Assembly (NCBI RefSeq): GCF_001436735.1
Contig: NZ_AYZE01000014.1
Span: forward strand, 373,409-437,408
DNA: 64,000 nt
Direction: 5' to 3'
Origin: Liquorilactobacillus cacaonum DSM 21116
GTDB taxonomy: Bacteria; Bacillota; Bacilli; Lactobacillales; Lactobacillaceae
The notes under the pieces are model-generated. The model ran no database searches, was not told where the DNA came from, and saw only the letters and a program-made list of their open reading frames with translations. Below are positions 7,696 through 16,864 of this stretch, one piece after another (within the stretch, counting starts at the first letter, position 1; every line of letters begins with the position of its first letter). A program made the position numbers and the translations under genes.

Positions 7696-9216
7696 TTATT
7701 GTATACTTCTTTTCGTTTGGAGTATTTCAGTTAATTTGGGGCGCAATATTTTGCGGGTTGCATTTAATGGAAATTCATCTAGAAAGAAAATTTCGGATGG
7801 TCTTTTGTACTTAGCAAGGTGTGTCGCCGCATAATCAATAATCTGTCGCCGATGTTCCACTTTCTTTTTCGAGTCCTTTGTGTCGTCGATTATCGCCGCC
7901 GCAACAATTTCACCATATAAATCATCTGGTAACCCTACAACTGCAACTTGTTTAATAAAATCAAGATTTCCTAAAACATCTTCTACGACTGACGGGCTTA
8001 TTTTTTCACCACCATGATTAATAATATCTTTACTCCGCCCCTCTAACCACAGGTAACCTTCTGTATCAAAGTAGCCTAAATCGCCCGTTAGAAACCAACC
8101 ATTTTTGAAAGAATCAGGATGTGGTTCAAGGTAACTTGTAATTACATGATCACCACGAATTGCGATTTCACCATGAACATCTGGTGCATCAGTAAAATCA
8201 TCTCCATCTACAATTGCCACATCCGTTTGGTAAGGTTTACCAACAGAACCAATTTTAATATTGTCTAGCGGATTTAAAGTACATTGGCTACATGATTCTG
8301 TCATACCATAGCCTTCAAGTATCGGGACACCAAATTTTTTGACAAACTTTTTATGACGACTAACTGGTAGCATTGCGGAAGCACATCTAATAAAACGTAG
8401 CTTATGGCTTGAATCAAATTGAGCTAATGACTTCTCATTCTTTAATAAAATAGAAACAATTGTTGGAACGACTGATGACCAGGTAACTTCATTTTCCATG
8501 ACTTGTTGCCAAAAATGGCTTGCACTGAACTTTGGAGCAATCACCAGTTTCCCATCTGATAATAGAGTCGAAACAACAATCAATTCTTGAGCATTAATAT
8601 GAAACATTGGCATCACAATTAAAACAGTATCGTTTTGTGTTAATCGATGACTTTCTAAGTCATAATGCGCCGCCTTAAGCATGACCTCGTGAGTTAGACC
8701 TACTTTTTTTGGCTTTCCAGTAGTTCCGGATGTATTTAAAATCCATCCATAAGACTGTTCATCAGGAACTGTTTTTTTATTTTTTTTCGCAAGATCATTT
8801 CTAGTTAAGATTACTAGATCTTCAAATGTGTGCAGTTTAATTTCATGTTTGTCAAGTTCTAAAAAACTACTGAAAACGTCTGCCCGACTAGCATTAAAGA
8901 TAATTGCCGCGTAATGATTTTCACGAAAATCTTTTACTAGTTCAACATCTGATGTACTTTCGGAAACTGGATGAGCAGTAATACCCATTCTCCATAAAGC
9001 TTGGTTAACAGGAATATAAACTGCTGAATTTTCAAGGCACATGAATGTGATATCGCCATTACCAATATTTGCGTCTAAGAAAATTTTTTGAAGTTTGCCG
9101 ATATCTTCTTCAACATCTTTTCCAGTGAACCATTTATTCATTCTTTCATCTTTCAAAAACTTACGATTAATATTATTTTTTAAATGTTGTGCAAGTTCTA
9201 CCGTTAACTTTGTCAT
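7696..9216 (-). CDS. AMP-dependent acyl-CoA synthetase/ligase (ANL superfamily)
   Basis: Activates a carboxylic acid as its adenylate and transfers it to a thiol. All core motifs are present in the 506 residues: TSGTTGKPK at 162-170, GYGMTE, the LTGDLG hinge-side motif, GRSKDIINHGGEKISP, and the catalytic lysine K489 in NATRKILRP. Length and layout fit short- or medium-chain acyl-CoA synthetases and oxalyl-CoA or aryl-acid ligases; the acid is not predictable by eye. Its ATG overlaps the acyltransferase stop (TAATG) with AGGAGG upstream, and it ends two bases before the binding protein, so the five genes form one transcript. Confidence 0.9.
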   Translation of the reverse strand: MTKLTVELAQHLKNNINRKFLKDERMNKWFTGKDVEEDIGKLQKIFLDANIGNGDITFMCLENSAVYIPVNQALWRMGITAHPVSESTSDVELVKDFRENHYAAIIFNASRADVFSSFLELDKHEIKLHTFEDLVILTRNDLAKKNKKTVPDEQSYGWILNTSGTTGKPKKVGLTHEVMLKAAHYDLESHRLTQNDTVLIVMPMFHINAQELIVVSTLLSDGKLVIAPKFSASHFWQQVMENEVTWSSVVPTIVSILLKNEKSLAQFDSSHKLRFIRCASAMLPVSRHKKFVKKFGVPILEGYGMTESCSQCTLNPLDNIKIGSVGKPYQTDVAIVDGDDFTDAPDVHGEIAIRGDHVITSYLEPHPDSFKNGWFLTGDLGYFDTEGYLWLEGRSKDIINHGGEKISPSVVEDVLGNLDFIKQVAVVGLPDDLYGEIVAAAIIDDTKDSKKKVEHRRQIIDYAATHLAKYKRPSEIFFLDEFPLNATRKILRPKLTEILQTKRSIQ

Positions 9217-10361
9217 TAGTTATTCCTCCTAAGCTTTTGTGGACGTCCAATTAATATTCCAAATGGTGGAACCTTGTAGAGTATATATGAAATTAACCAT
9301 GAAGTTCCTAAAACAATCAGATACCCGATTGGCAGTAATAAAAATAGAGCCCATTCATTAAGATAATTTTTAACATATAATAAAATATAAGCAAGTAAAG
9401 TTAATCCAACTGTCTGTGTTAAATAAACACCAAATGATAGTTTTGAAGATAAAGAAACAAATTTTTCAAATTTAGCCCAACTAGGCTTTGTCCGGCGCTT
9501 TGCGTATGCAAGGCTTAGACACCAAACTGTACAGATCATAAGTGAAGCATAAATCATTAAATATGGCTGATGAACTAACTCTGTATAGTGTTGACCTAAT
9601 TTAAGTACATACCAGTTAATATAAAATAAACCAAATGTACCAAAGCCTAATAACGTAGTTAAACAATAAACAATTTTACGATATTTTAAAATAAATTTTT
9701 GGGTGGAGTCATAATGAATTGAGACAAATCCCCCGGCTATAAAATAAAACTGGTATGATAAAACAAAATTGCCATAATATTTTAACAAATATGGCCAATT
9801 ATCATGATTCATCCCGGGATAGATATATTTTGCCCAAATCAAGAAAAATAGCTGAATTAAAGCACTGATTGCAAAAATAAGTATGTGGTACTGATTGAAC
9901 TTTTTAAATAATTTTAGTAGTAATGGAAAAATCAAATATAGTTGAAATGTTACTAAAATATAATACATGTAAAATTGATTTCCATGTATCAATGATGAAT
10001 ACCAATCGTTTAACCAAGTATGAAAATTAAATACTTGACCGGCTACTAAGGTGGCAAATATTAAAAAGAAACCATTCCAAAATATGTATGGAATTCCACC
10101 ACCCTTGTAGCGCTTATACCAGAAAGTCAAGTAGTTCACTTGTTCTTTTTTATAGTATTGTAAAAATAAAACGAGACCCGTTACAAACATAAAACCCATT
10201 CTTGTGAAATGTAATAGTAAATGAGTCATTAGTAGTACTAATCCTGGAACTGAATCGGCTGATAAACTAGCAATAAATGCAGAAGTTACGTGATTTGCAA
10301 GTACTCCAAAAATAAAAATACACCTCATCAAATCAACCTCATATAAATACCTTTTTTTCAT
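9216..10361 (-). CDS. Membrane acyltransferase, acyltransferase 3 (OafA/NodX) family
   Basis: A 381-residue polytopic protein with about ten membrane segments. The N-terminal YLYEVDLMRCIFIFGVLANH places an Arg and a His at the positions of the R/H pair conserved in acyltransferase 3 proteins, which transfer acyl groups, usually to cell-surface sugars or lipids. First gene of the five-gene operon: its stop overlaps the start of the acyl-ligase, suggesting that the ligase may supply the acyl donor (inference). The ATG at 10359-10361 follows GGGG by eight bases; a TTG directly before it is also possible. The C-terminus is basic (GRPQKLRRNN). Confidence 0.85.
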   Translation of the reverse strand: MKKRYLYEVDLMRCIFIFGVLANHVTSAFIASLSADSVPGLVLLMTHLLLHFTRMGFMFVTGLVLFLQYYKKEQVNYLTFWYKRYKGGGIPYIFWNGFFLIFATLVAGQVFNFHTWLNDWYSSLIHGNQFYMYYILVTFQLYLIFPLLLKLFKKFNQYHILIFAISALIQLFFLIWAKYIYPGMNHDNWPYLLKYYGNFVLSYQFYFIAGGFVSIHYDSTQKFILKYRKIVYCLTTLLGFGTFGLFYINWYVLKLGQHYTELVHQPYLMIYASLMICTVWCLSLAYAKRRTKPSWAKFEKFVSLSSKLSFGVYLTQTVGLTLLAYILLYVKNYLNEWALFLLLPIGYLIVLGTSWLISYILYKVPPFGILIGRPQKLRRNN

Positions 10362-10622
10362 CAAAAAAACCCCTATACTGTATTTATGATAAACGCATTA
10401 TTAATGCTAATTATAAAATTAAGCAAAAATAAATTGTTATCACTCATACATTAATTTAAATTAATGATTTGATATCACCATGTCCAATATGTGAATTATT
10501 TGTGAAAAAAACTCAATAAATTTGAATTGCTGATTATGAATTAAGCAAAAAAGGCAAAAAAAATAAGCTCTTAGTTTATTTTTAAGAACCTATTTTTGAT
10601 TTAATTTTGCTATAGACACTAA
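10362..10622. other. Intergenic region between the acyltransferase operon and parC
   Basis: About 260 AT-rich bases carrying the leader of the five-gene operon and, at its far end, the parC terminator. No open frame with a ribosome binding site and no RNA gene was seen. No promoter could be placed with confidence. Confidence 0.5.
10553..10595 (-). terminator. Terminator of parE-parC
   Basis: On the minus strand AAATAGGTTCTTA pairs with TAAGAGCTTATTT (one mismatch, one wobble), followed by a run of eight T. Confidence 0.8.
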
Positions 10623-13073
10623 TTATTCAGTTGTTTTAAACTTTGAAACACTCATTGGAGTTCCTTGTGAATCTACATCAATTACAAAGGATCCGTTGGA
10701 ATAACGGTCACTCGCGGGATGTTCATAGGGATCAATTATGATTGTTTCATTTTTGTCAGTTAAAACACTTAGTTTGTCTTCTCTGTTCACCGCTAACAAA
10801 GAAACAAATTCAATTCGATGTGGATTACGCTTTAATTCTCGTAGAATTTGAACACCTCTTCGTGCCCTAGATGTTGTAGCAATTTCAGATACAGCCATAC
10901 GTTTGAACGCACCTCTTTGTGTCAAAATTCCAACTTGCTCCAACCCGCTAACTAGTAAGATATTCTTAATGAAATCATCTCTCAAATCCATTGCCTTAAC
11001 CCCAGCAGTTTTTGCGCCGGATACTGGAACTTCGGATAATAAATAACGCAGTCCATATCCTCCATGTGTAACCGCAAGAACAAATAAATCATTTAGTTGT
11101 TCGTCTGTAACATAATCAACTTGAACTAACTTATCTGTATCTGTTTTTAATTTCATTCCTTGGCTTGCACGTGATTTATAAGTTCTTCCTGGTTTTAAGT
11201 CATCAAAAATTGTTTGTTTTATGAATCCTTCTTTTGTGGCAAGTACAAAGTTCCCTTTTTGTTCTAAGTCTTTGAATGAAAACGCAGCTAAAATCTTTTC
11301 TGCTGGTTTCAAACCGATTGATTGGGAAAGATGTAAACCTGTGTCTTTCCATTTGTAGTCAGGGATTTCATATACTGGTCGATAAATTACATTTCCACTA
11401 TCTGTAAAAATGAACAAATGATCAAGTGTATTAATTGTTTTCTGGTATATAATTGTATCTTCTGGCTTTAGACCGTTTTCTAGAGAATCAGATGCATTGA
11501 ATGAACGCATCGAGCTTCTTTTGATGTAACCATCTTTACTTACCATAACAACAACATCTTCCGGAGCTACGAGAACTTCTGTTTCAATTTTTAATTGTTC
11601 AACTTTATCTTGAATAACTGTTTTACGTTTTGATGCGTATTTCTTATCTACTGCTAAAATTTCTTTTTTTATTACTTTATCTAATTCTCTTGGATTATCC
11701 AAAATTAACTCAAATAATTTTATTTTTGCCATTAACTCTTTTGCTTCAGCTTGCAATGCAGTGACATCAGTATTTGTTAAGCGATACAATTGTAATGAGA
11801 CAATAGCTTCAGCCTGTGCTTCAGTAAATGAATACTGAGCTACTAAATTATCTTTAGCGTCTTTTTTGTTATTACTTGCACGAATTGTTTTAATGACATC
11901 ATCTAAAATTGATAGCGCTTTTATTAATCCAGCAACAATATGTTCACGCTCTTTGGCCTTTTTTAATTCAAATTGCGTTCGTCTTGTGATTACTACTCTT
12001 TGATGTTCAAGATAGGCTACGAGAATTTGTTTTAAACCCACATTTTCAGGACGCATATTATTGATAGCAACCATATTGAAGTTATACGATATCTGTAAAT
12101 CGGTATTTTTAAACAGGTAATTTAGTATTCCTTCTTGGTTGGCATTACGTTTTAATTCAATTACTACACGTAACCCTTCTCGATCACTTTCATCCCGAAC
12201 TTCTGCAATACCTTCAACTTTTTTTAATAACCGAATTTCATCAATTCTTTTTACAAGAACTGCTTTATTTACTTCGTAGGGAATTTCGGTAACTACAATT
12301 TGTTCTTTGCTCCCCTTCAGACTTTCTACAGCCGTTTTAGCCCGCAACATTACGCGTCCTCGACCAGAGGTATAAGCCTTTTTGATTCCATCTAATCCTT
12401 GTAAAATTCCGCCAGTCGGAAAGTCAGGTCCCTTTACGAATTCCATCAGATCTTCAAGTGTTGCCTTAGGATAAGCCATTAAATGAAGAAGAGCTTGAAT
12501 TGTTTCATGCAGGTTATGTGGAGGAATCTCCGTGGCATATCCTGCAGAAATACCAGTAGCTCCATTGACTAAAAGATTAGGAAATTTTGCTGGTAAAACA
12601 GTAGGTTCCATGTCAGTATCATCAAAGTTTGGAACAAAATCAACAGTATTTTTTTCAATGTCACGGAGCATTTCTGCAGATATTTGACTTAAACGTGCTT
12701 CAGTATAACGCATTGCCGCAGGTGGATCACCATCCATTGATCCATTATTGCCATGCATTTCTATTAAAGGTTCCCGTAATTTCCAATCTTGGCTTAGGCG
12801 GACCATTGCTTCGTAAATTGAACTATCACCATGAGGATGAAAATTACCCATTACATTTCCAACTGATTTTGCCGATTTTCTAAAAGCTTTTTCAAATGTA
12901 TTTCCGTCTTGGTTCATTGCATAAAGAATTCTTCTTTGAACGGGTTTTAGCCCATCTCTGATATCTGGAAGCGCACGTTCTTGAATAATATATTTAGAGT
13001 AACGCCCAAAACGCTCCCCCATGACAGCTTCAAGAGAAAGTTCTTGGATTTTAGTGCCTTGATTTTCTGCCAT
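10623..13073 (-). CDS. parC: DNA topoisomerase IV subunit A
   Basis: Breaks and rejoins DNA for chromosome decatenation as a ParC2ParE2 complex. The 816-residue protein has the winged-helix/tower breakage-reunion domain with catalytic tyrosine Y123 in AAMRYTEARLS, followed by a C-terminal beta-pinwheel. The quinolone-determining region reads HPHGDSSIYEAM (residues 79-90), with Ser84 and Glu88 at the positions where resistance substitutions occur, so it looks like the susceptible form. The pinwheel lacks a gyrase GyrA-box of the QRRGGKG type, which with the parE partner supports ParC rather than GyrA. Its start overlaps the parE stop by one base, with GGAG upstream. Confidence 0.97.
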   Translation of the reverse strand: MAENQGTKIQELSLEAVMGERFGRYSKYIIQERALPDIRDGLKPVQRRILYAMNQDGNTFEKAFRKSAKSVGNVMGNFHPHGDSSIYEAMVRLSQDWKLREPLIEMHGNNGSMDGDPPAAMRYTEARLSQISAEMLRDIEKNTVDFVPNFDDTDMEPTVLPAKFPNLLVNGATGISAGYATEIPPHNLHETIQALLHLMAYPKATLEDLMEFVKGPDFPTGGILQGLDGIKKAYTSGRGRVMLRAKTAVESLKGSKEQIVVTEIPYEVNKAVLVKRIDEIRLLKKVEGIAEVRDESDREGLRVVIELKRNANQEGILNYLFKNTDLQISYNFNMVAINNMRPENVGLKQILVAYLEHQRVVITRRTQFELKKAKEREHIVAGLIKALSILDDVIKTIRASNNKKDAKDNLVAQYSFTEAQAEAIVSLQLYRLTNTDVTALQAEAKELMAKIKLFELILDNPRELDKVIKKEILAVDKKYASKRKTVIQDKVEQLKIETEVLVAPEDVVVMVSKDGYIKRSSMRSFNASDSLENGLKPEDTIIYQKTINTLDHLFIFTDSGNVIYRPVYEIPDYKWKDTGLHLSQSIGLKPAEKILAAFSFKDLEQKGNFVLATKEGFIKQTIFDDLKPGRTYKSRASQGMKLKTDTDKLVQVDYVTDEQLNDLFVLAVTHGGYGLRYLLSEVPVSGAKTAGVKAMDLRDDFIKNILLVSGLEQVGILTQRGAFKRMAVSEIATTSRARRGVQILRELKRNPHRIEFVSLLAVNREDKLSVLTDKNETIIIDPYEHPASDRYSNGSFVIDVDSQGTPMSVSKFKTTE

Positions 13074-15058
13074 TATGCTTCTCCTTCATGTTGATTATCA
13101 GTATGATGTGCACCGGATGCAACCGCATTGTCTAACAAACTTCCATCTTCTTCCAAACTGAATTGCACATTTTTTTCAATCCATTTACGTCTAGGCTCAA
13201 CTTTATCTCCCATCAAAGTAGTAACTCGCTTTTCAGCTAATGTGTCATCATCAATCTTGACACGCACAAGAGTTCTAGTGTCAGGATTCATTGTGGTTTC
13301 CCATAATTGATCAGCATTCATTTCACCCAAACCTTTAAATCTTTGCAATGTGTAACCTTGTTTTAGTTCTTTAGTTGCATTGTGCAATTCATCATCGGTC
13401 CATGCATATTTCACAATATTTTTATTTTTGATTTTCTTTTGAATCTTATACAACGGTGGTAAGGCAATATAAATTTTACCTGCGTCAATCATTGGACGCA
13501 TATATTTATAGAAAAAGGTCAACAATAAAGTTTGAATATGAGCACCATCTGTATCTGCATCTGTCATAATAATAATTTTGTCATAATTCGCATCTTCAAT
13601 TGCAAAGTCACTTCCAACACCTGCACCAATTGTATAAATCATGGTATTAATTTCTTCATTTTTTAGAATTTCAGATAATTTTGCTTTTTCAGTATTTAAA
13701 ACTTTTCCACGTAGAGGTAAGATTGCCTGAAATTTCCGATCACGTCCTTGTTTTGCAGAGCCCCCCGCTGAGTCCCCCTCTACTAAAAATAATTCATTTT
13801 TCTTCGCATTCTTTGATTGTGCAGGTGTTAATTTACCAGAAAGTAATCTTTCTTTCTTTTTATTTTTCTTGCCATTTCTACTTTCATCACGTGCTTTACG
13901 TGCCGCTTCCCTTGCTTCCCTTGCCTTAAGCGATTTTCTGACTAGGTCTTGGGCAAACTCTCCATTTTCCATCAAATAAAAACCGAGTTGTTCACTAACT
14001 ACACTATCAACAATTGAACGTGCTTCAGGTGTTCCTAGTTTTCCCTTAGTTTGTCCTTCAAATTGGAGAAGTTCTTCTGGAACTCGAATTGAGATAACCG
14101 CAGCAAGTCCCTCGCGAACATCACTGCCTTCTAAATTTTTATCTTTTTCTTTAAGCAAGGCGACTTGCCGTGCATATTCATTAAAAGCTTTTGTCCATGC
14201 TGATTTCATGCCGACTTCATGCGTTCCGCCGTCTTTTGTACGAACATTATTAACAAAAGAAAGAATACTTTCTGAATACCCATCATTATATTGAGCGGCA
14301 ACTTCAACTTCTATGCCATCCTTTATGCCATCAAAATACATAACCTTACCTAATGTGTCTTTATCTTCATTTAAATATGAGACAAATTCCTTGATTCCTT
14401 CTTCAAAGTGGAAAATATCAGCTTGATCTGTCCGTTCATCAGAAATCGTTATTTTAACATTTTTGAGTAAGAATGCAGATTCTCTTAGTCTTTCAGCTAA
14501 TGTATCGTAATTATAAGTAGTAGTAGTGAAAAGACTCTCATCTGGCTTAAAAGTGACAGTTGTTCCATTAGACTTTTTAGTCTTCCCAATTTTGCGCAAT
14601 GTACCAACTGGTTTTCCGCCGTCTCTGAAATCTTCCTCATACTCTATTCCGTCACGAATAGTATTTACAGTTAATTTTGAAGAAAGCGCATTAACTACGC
14701 TAGCCCCAACACCGTGCAATCCTCCAGAAGTCTTATAACCTCCTTGCCCGAACTTACCGCCGGCATGAAGCACTGTAAAGATAACTTCAACTGTGGGAAT
14801 TCCTAATGCATGCATACCAACAGGCAGACCGCGGCCATGATCTACGACGGTTACACTGTTATCTTTATGTAATATCACATTAATTTCTTTGCCATACCCA
14901 GACAAAGCTTCGTCAACGGCATTATCAACTATTTCATAGACTAAGTGATGTAGACCACGACTATCAGTGGAGCCAATATACATCCCTGGCCTTTTTCTAA
15001 CTGCTTCGAGACCTTTAAGTACTTGAATTGAATCATCATTATAATTTAATTTTTCCAT
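13073..15058 (-). CDS. parE: DNA topoisomerase IV subunit B
   Basis: ATPase subunit of topoisomerase IV, 661 residues. It shows the GHKL ATP-binding motifs (EIVDNAVDEALSGYG; DHGRGLPVG; TSGGLHGVGASVVNALS), the transducer domain, and the Toprim catalytic site with EGDSAGGSAKQGRDR and DADTDGAHI. The C-terminus carries the GLGEMNADQLWETTM motif common to ParE and GyrB. It lacks the long insertions of some GyrB proteins. First gene of the parE-parC operon, with a promoter at 15128-15157 and divergent from plsY, the same arrangement as in other lactobacilli. Confidence 0.97.
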   Translation of the reverse strand: MEKLNYNDDSIQVLKGLEAVRKRPGMYIGSTDSRGLHHLVYEIVDNAVDEALSGYGKEINVILHKDNSVTVVDHGRGLPVGMHALGIPTVEVIFTVLHAGGKFGQGGYKTSGGLHGVGASVVNALSSKLTVNTIRDGIEYEEDFRDGGKPVGTLRKIGKTKKSNGTTVTFKPDESLFTTTTYNYDTLAERLRESAFLLKNVKITISDERTDQADIFHFEEGIKEFVSYLNEDKDTLGKVMYFDGIKDGIEVEVAAQYNDGYSESILSFVNNVRTKDGGTHEVGMKSAWTKAFNEYARQVALLKEKDKNLEGSDVREGLAAVISIRVPEELLQFEGQTKGKLGTPEARSIVDSVVSEQLGFYLMENGEFAQDLVRKSLKAREAREAARKARDESRNGKKNKKKERLLSGKLTPAQSKNAKKNELFLVEGDSAGGSAKQGRDRKFQAILPLRGKVLNTEKAKLSEILKNEEINTMIYTIGAGVGSDFAIEDANYDKIIIMTDADTDGAHIQTLLLTFFYKYMRPMIDAGKIYIALPPLYKIQKKIKNKNIVKYAWTDDELHNATKELKQGYTLQRFKGLGEMNADQLWETTMNPDTRTLVRVKIDDDTLAEKRVTTLMGDKVEPRRKWIEKNVQFSLEEDGSLLDNAVASGAHHTDNQHEGEA

Positions 15059-15127
15059 ATATTATTAGACCCCTTCTACGTTCTGGAGTATTGAATTTAG
15101 TGGCTATTTATATGTGCTAACTTGAAT

Positions 15128-15157
15128 ATCATAACCTATGAATTTATAAGTTGTAAA
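15128..15157 (-). promoter_or_regulatory. SigA-type promoter of parE-parC
   Basis: On the minus strand TTTACA and TATGAT are separated by 18 bases, with a start point expected about 60 bases before the parE ATG. Confidence 0.55.
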
Positions 15158-15208
15158 GTAAACACATATTTTCTAATTTTCAAAAAGTGAAAAAGTGTTG
15201 AATTTGAA

Positions 15209-15238
15209 TTGTCCCATTCCACAAAAAAATGATAAAAT
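15209..15238 (+). promoter_or_regulatory. SigA-type promoter of plsY
   Basis: TTGTCC and TAAAAT are separated by 18 bases, 33 bases ahead of the plsY ATG, which has AAAGGAGG upstream. Confidence 0.5.
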
Positions 15239-15271
15239 AAATCGTATTAAACTAAAGGAGGTCAATCTGTA

Positions 15272-15886
15272 ATGGATTCGACTATTGTATTAATGTTAGT
15301 AATTGGATATTTGTTAGGATCAATTCCTTCTGGTATTTGGATAGGAAAAATATTCTACCATAAAGATATTCGGAAGTTTGGTAGTGGTAACATGGGGACA
15401 ACGAACACGTTTCGAGTTCTTGGTAAAAAGGCAGGTGCCGTTGTCTTATTGATAGATATGTTGAAGGGAACGTTAGCTGCATGTCAACCTTACTTTTTTA
15501 ATGTTCATATTAATGTATTAATAATAGGTTGTGCTGCAGTTATTGGTCATGTCTTCCCAATTTTTGCAAGATTCAAGGGTGGTAAAGCTGTTGCTACTAG
15601 TGCCGGGATTTTACTTGCTTATAGTCCTCTTTTCTTTTTAGTGGCTTGGATTATTTTTTTGACAACACTCTATCTTTCCAGTATGGTAAGTATTGCAAGT
15701 ATGGTCGGAATGACATTAATTACTGTTTTGTCGCTTTTTTTCCATGATCCTATTCTTACTACAATCGCCATTATTTTAACAATCTTCGTTTTTTATCGTC
15801 ATAAGGGTAATTTATCAAGAATTAAACATGGAAATGAGAATTTAATTCATTTTGGTGTAGTTTATAATAGACAAAAAAATAAGTAA
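15272..15886 (+). CDS. plsY: Acyl-phosphate:glycerol-3-phosphate acyltransferase
   Basis: Integral membrane enzyme that makes lysophosphatidic acid from acyl-phosphate and glycerol 3-phosphate, the first acylation of phospholipid synthesis. The 204-residue protein has about five membrane segments and the three conserved cytoplasmic motifs: [31 protein letters not shown] (phosphate loop) and [21 protein letters not shown]. The ATG follows AAAGGAGG. Divergent from parE and convergent with the aldose epimerase gene, with which it shares a terminator. Confidence 0.96.
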   Translation: MDSTIVLMLVIGYLLGSIPSGIWIGKIFYHKDIRKFGSGNMGTTNTFRVLGKKAGAVVLLIDMLKGTLAACQPYFFNVHINVLIIGCAAVIGHVFPIFARFKGGKAVATSAGILLAYSPLFFLVAWIIFLTTLYLSSMVSIASMVGMTLITVLSLFFHDPILTTIAIILTIFVFYRHKGNLSRIKHGNENLIHFGVVYNRQKNK

Positions 15887-15892
15887 TTCAGA

Positions 15893-15945
15893 TAAAAAAG
15901 TGTTAGATCAAAAATTTTGTTTTTTGACCTAACATTTTTTTATTT
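15893..15945. terminator. Bidirectional terminator between plsY and the epimerase
   Basis: TGTTAGATCAAAAA pairs with TTTTTGACCTAACA, flanked by A and T tracts on both sides, so it can end both convergent transcripts. Member of the recurring GGTCA stem family. Confidence 0.88.
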
Positions 15946-15968
15946 ATTAATTAGACTTTGCATGACAA

Positions 15969-16853
15969 TTAAAAGACTTCAATTTCGTAAAAGCCACTAA
16001 AGACTTCTTTTTCTGTTAACTTATGAATTCCGACTTTTTGTGCAAGTTCACCATCAGTTGTTATGTCATCAGCTAATCCCCACCAAGGTTCAATACAAAC
16101 AAAAGGCGCTTCTTCCGGATATTTTGACCAAATTCCAACAAAGTCAGCATTACCTGTATTAAAGTGAATTCCTTTTTTGTTTTTTTTATCGGTTAAAGTC
16201 AGCATAGGATGTTTATCTTTTAACGATAAAATAACTGCATCATTTTCAAAAGTCTCACGGGTTATAGGAAGTTGTTCTTTGGTAAAATCGTGGGGATTTT
16301 TTGAATCACTGTAATTCCCTTGAAGTTTAATCTGTGGATAGTTATCCTTTGGATTAATTGTTACATGATAGTCTTCAAATAGTTCTGTATTTTGTATTGG
16401 TACATTGAAAGCGGGATGCCCACCTATTGAAAACAATAATGTTTTTGTGCTTGGGTTTTCAACAATATAAGTGACCCTTAGTTTACTTTCACTAAGATGA
16501 TATTTAATTTTTAAAACAAAATCAAATGGATACTTTTTTAGAGTTTCTTGATTGGAATGAAGACTAAAAAGTACTTGATTAGACTCTAATAATTCAATAT
16601 TAAATTCTAAATCACGAGCAAATCCATGTTGTGAAAGCTGATAATCAACCCCGTTAACTCGATACGTATCATTTTTTAGACGCCCTACAATTGGGAATAA
16701 TACTGGCGCATGGCGACCCCAAAATTTTGAATCTGCCTGCCAAAGATATTCGGTATTATTTTTTTTATTGAAAATACTTGTTAATTCTCCACCATCTTTT
16801 GAAAAACTTACACGTAGAAATTCATTCTCCAGACTAACTGTCAATTTAATCAC
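15969..16853 (-). CDS. Aldose 1-epimerase family protein (LacX/GalM-like)
   Basis: A 294-residue beta-sandwich protein expected to interconvert sugar anomers. Family landmarks: WGRHAPVLFPIVGRLKND (sugar-binding Arg), GFARDLEF after YQLSQH, SIGGHPAFNVP with the catalytic-type histidine, and CIEPWWGLADD with the acidic residue near the end. The sequence is closer to the LacX/YeaD-like branch than to classical GalM, and the substrate is unknown. It lies 11 bases downstream of hslU and probably belongs to the topA-xerC-hslV-hslU transcript; the same downstream gene is seen in other lactobacilli. Confidence 0.88.
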   Translation of the reverse strand: MIKLTVSLENEFLRVSFSKDGGELTSIFNKKNNTEYLWQADSKFWGRHAPVLFPIVGRLKNDTYRVNGVDYQLSQHGFARDLEFNIELLESNQVLFSLHSNQETLKKYPFDFVLKIKYHLSESKLRVTYIVENPSTKTLLFSIGGHPAFNVPIQNTELFEDYHVTINPKDNYPQIKLQGNYSDSKNPHDFTKEQLPITRETFENDAVILSLKDKHPMLTLTDKKNKKGIHFNTGNADFVGIWSKYPEEAPFVCIEPWWGLADDITTDGELAQKVGIHKLTEKEVFSGFYEIEVF

Positions 16854-16864
16854 CTCATGGTTTT

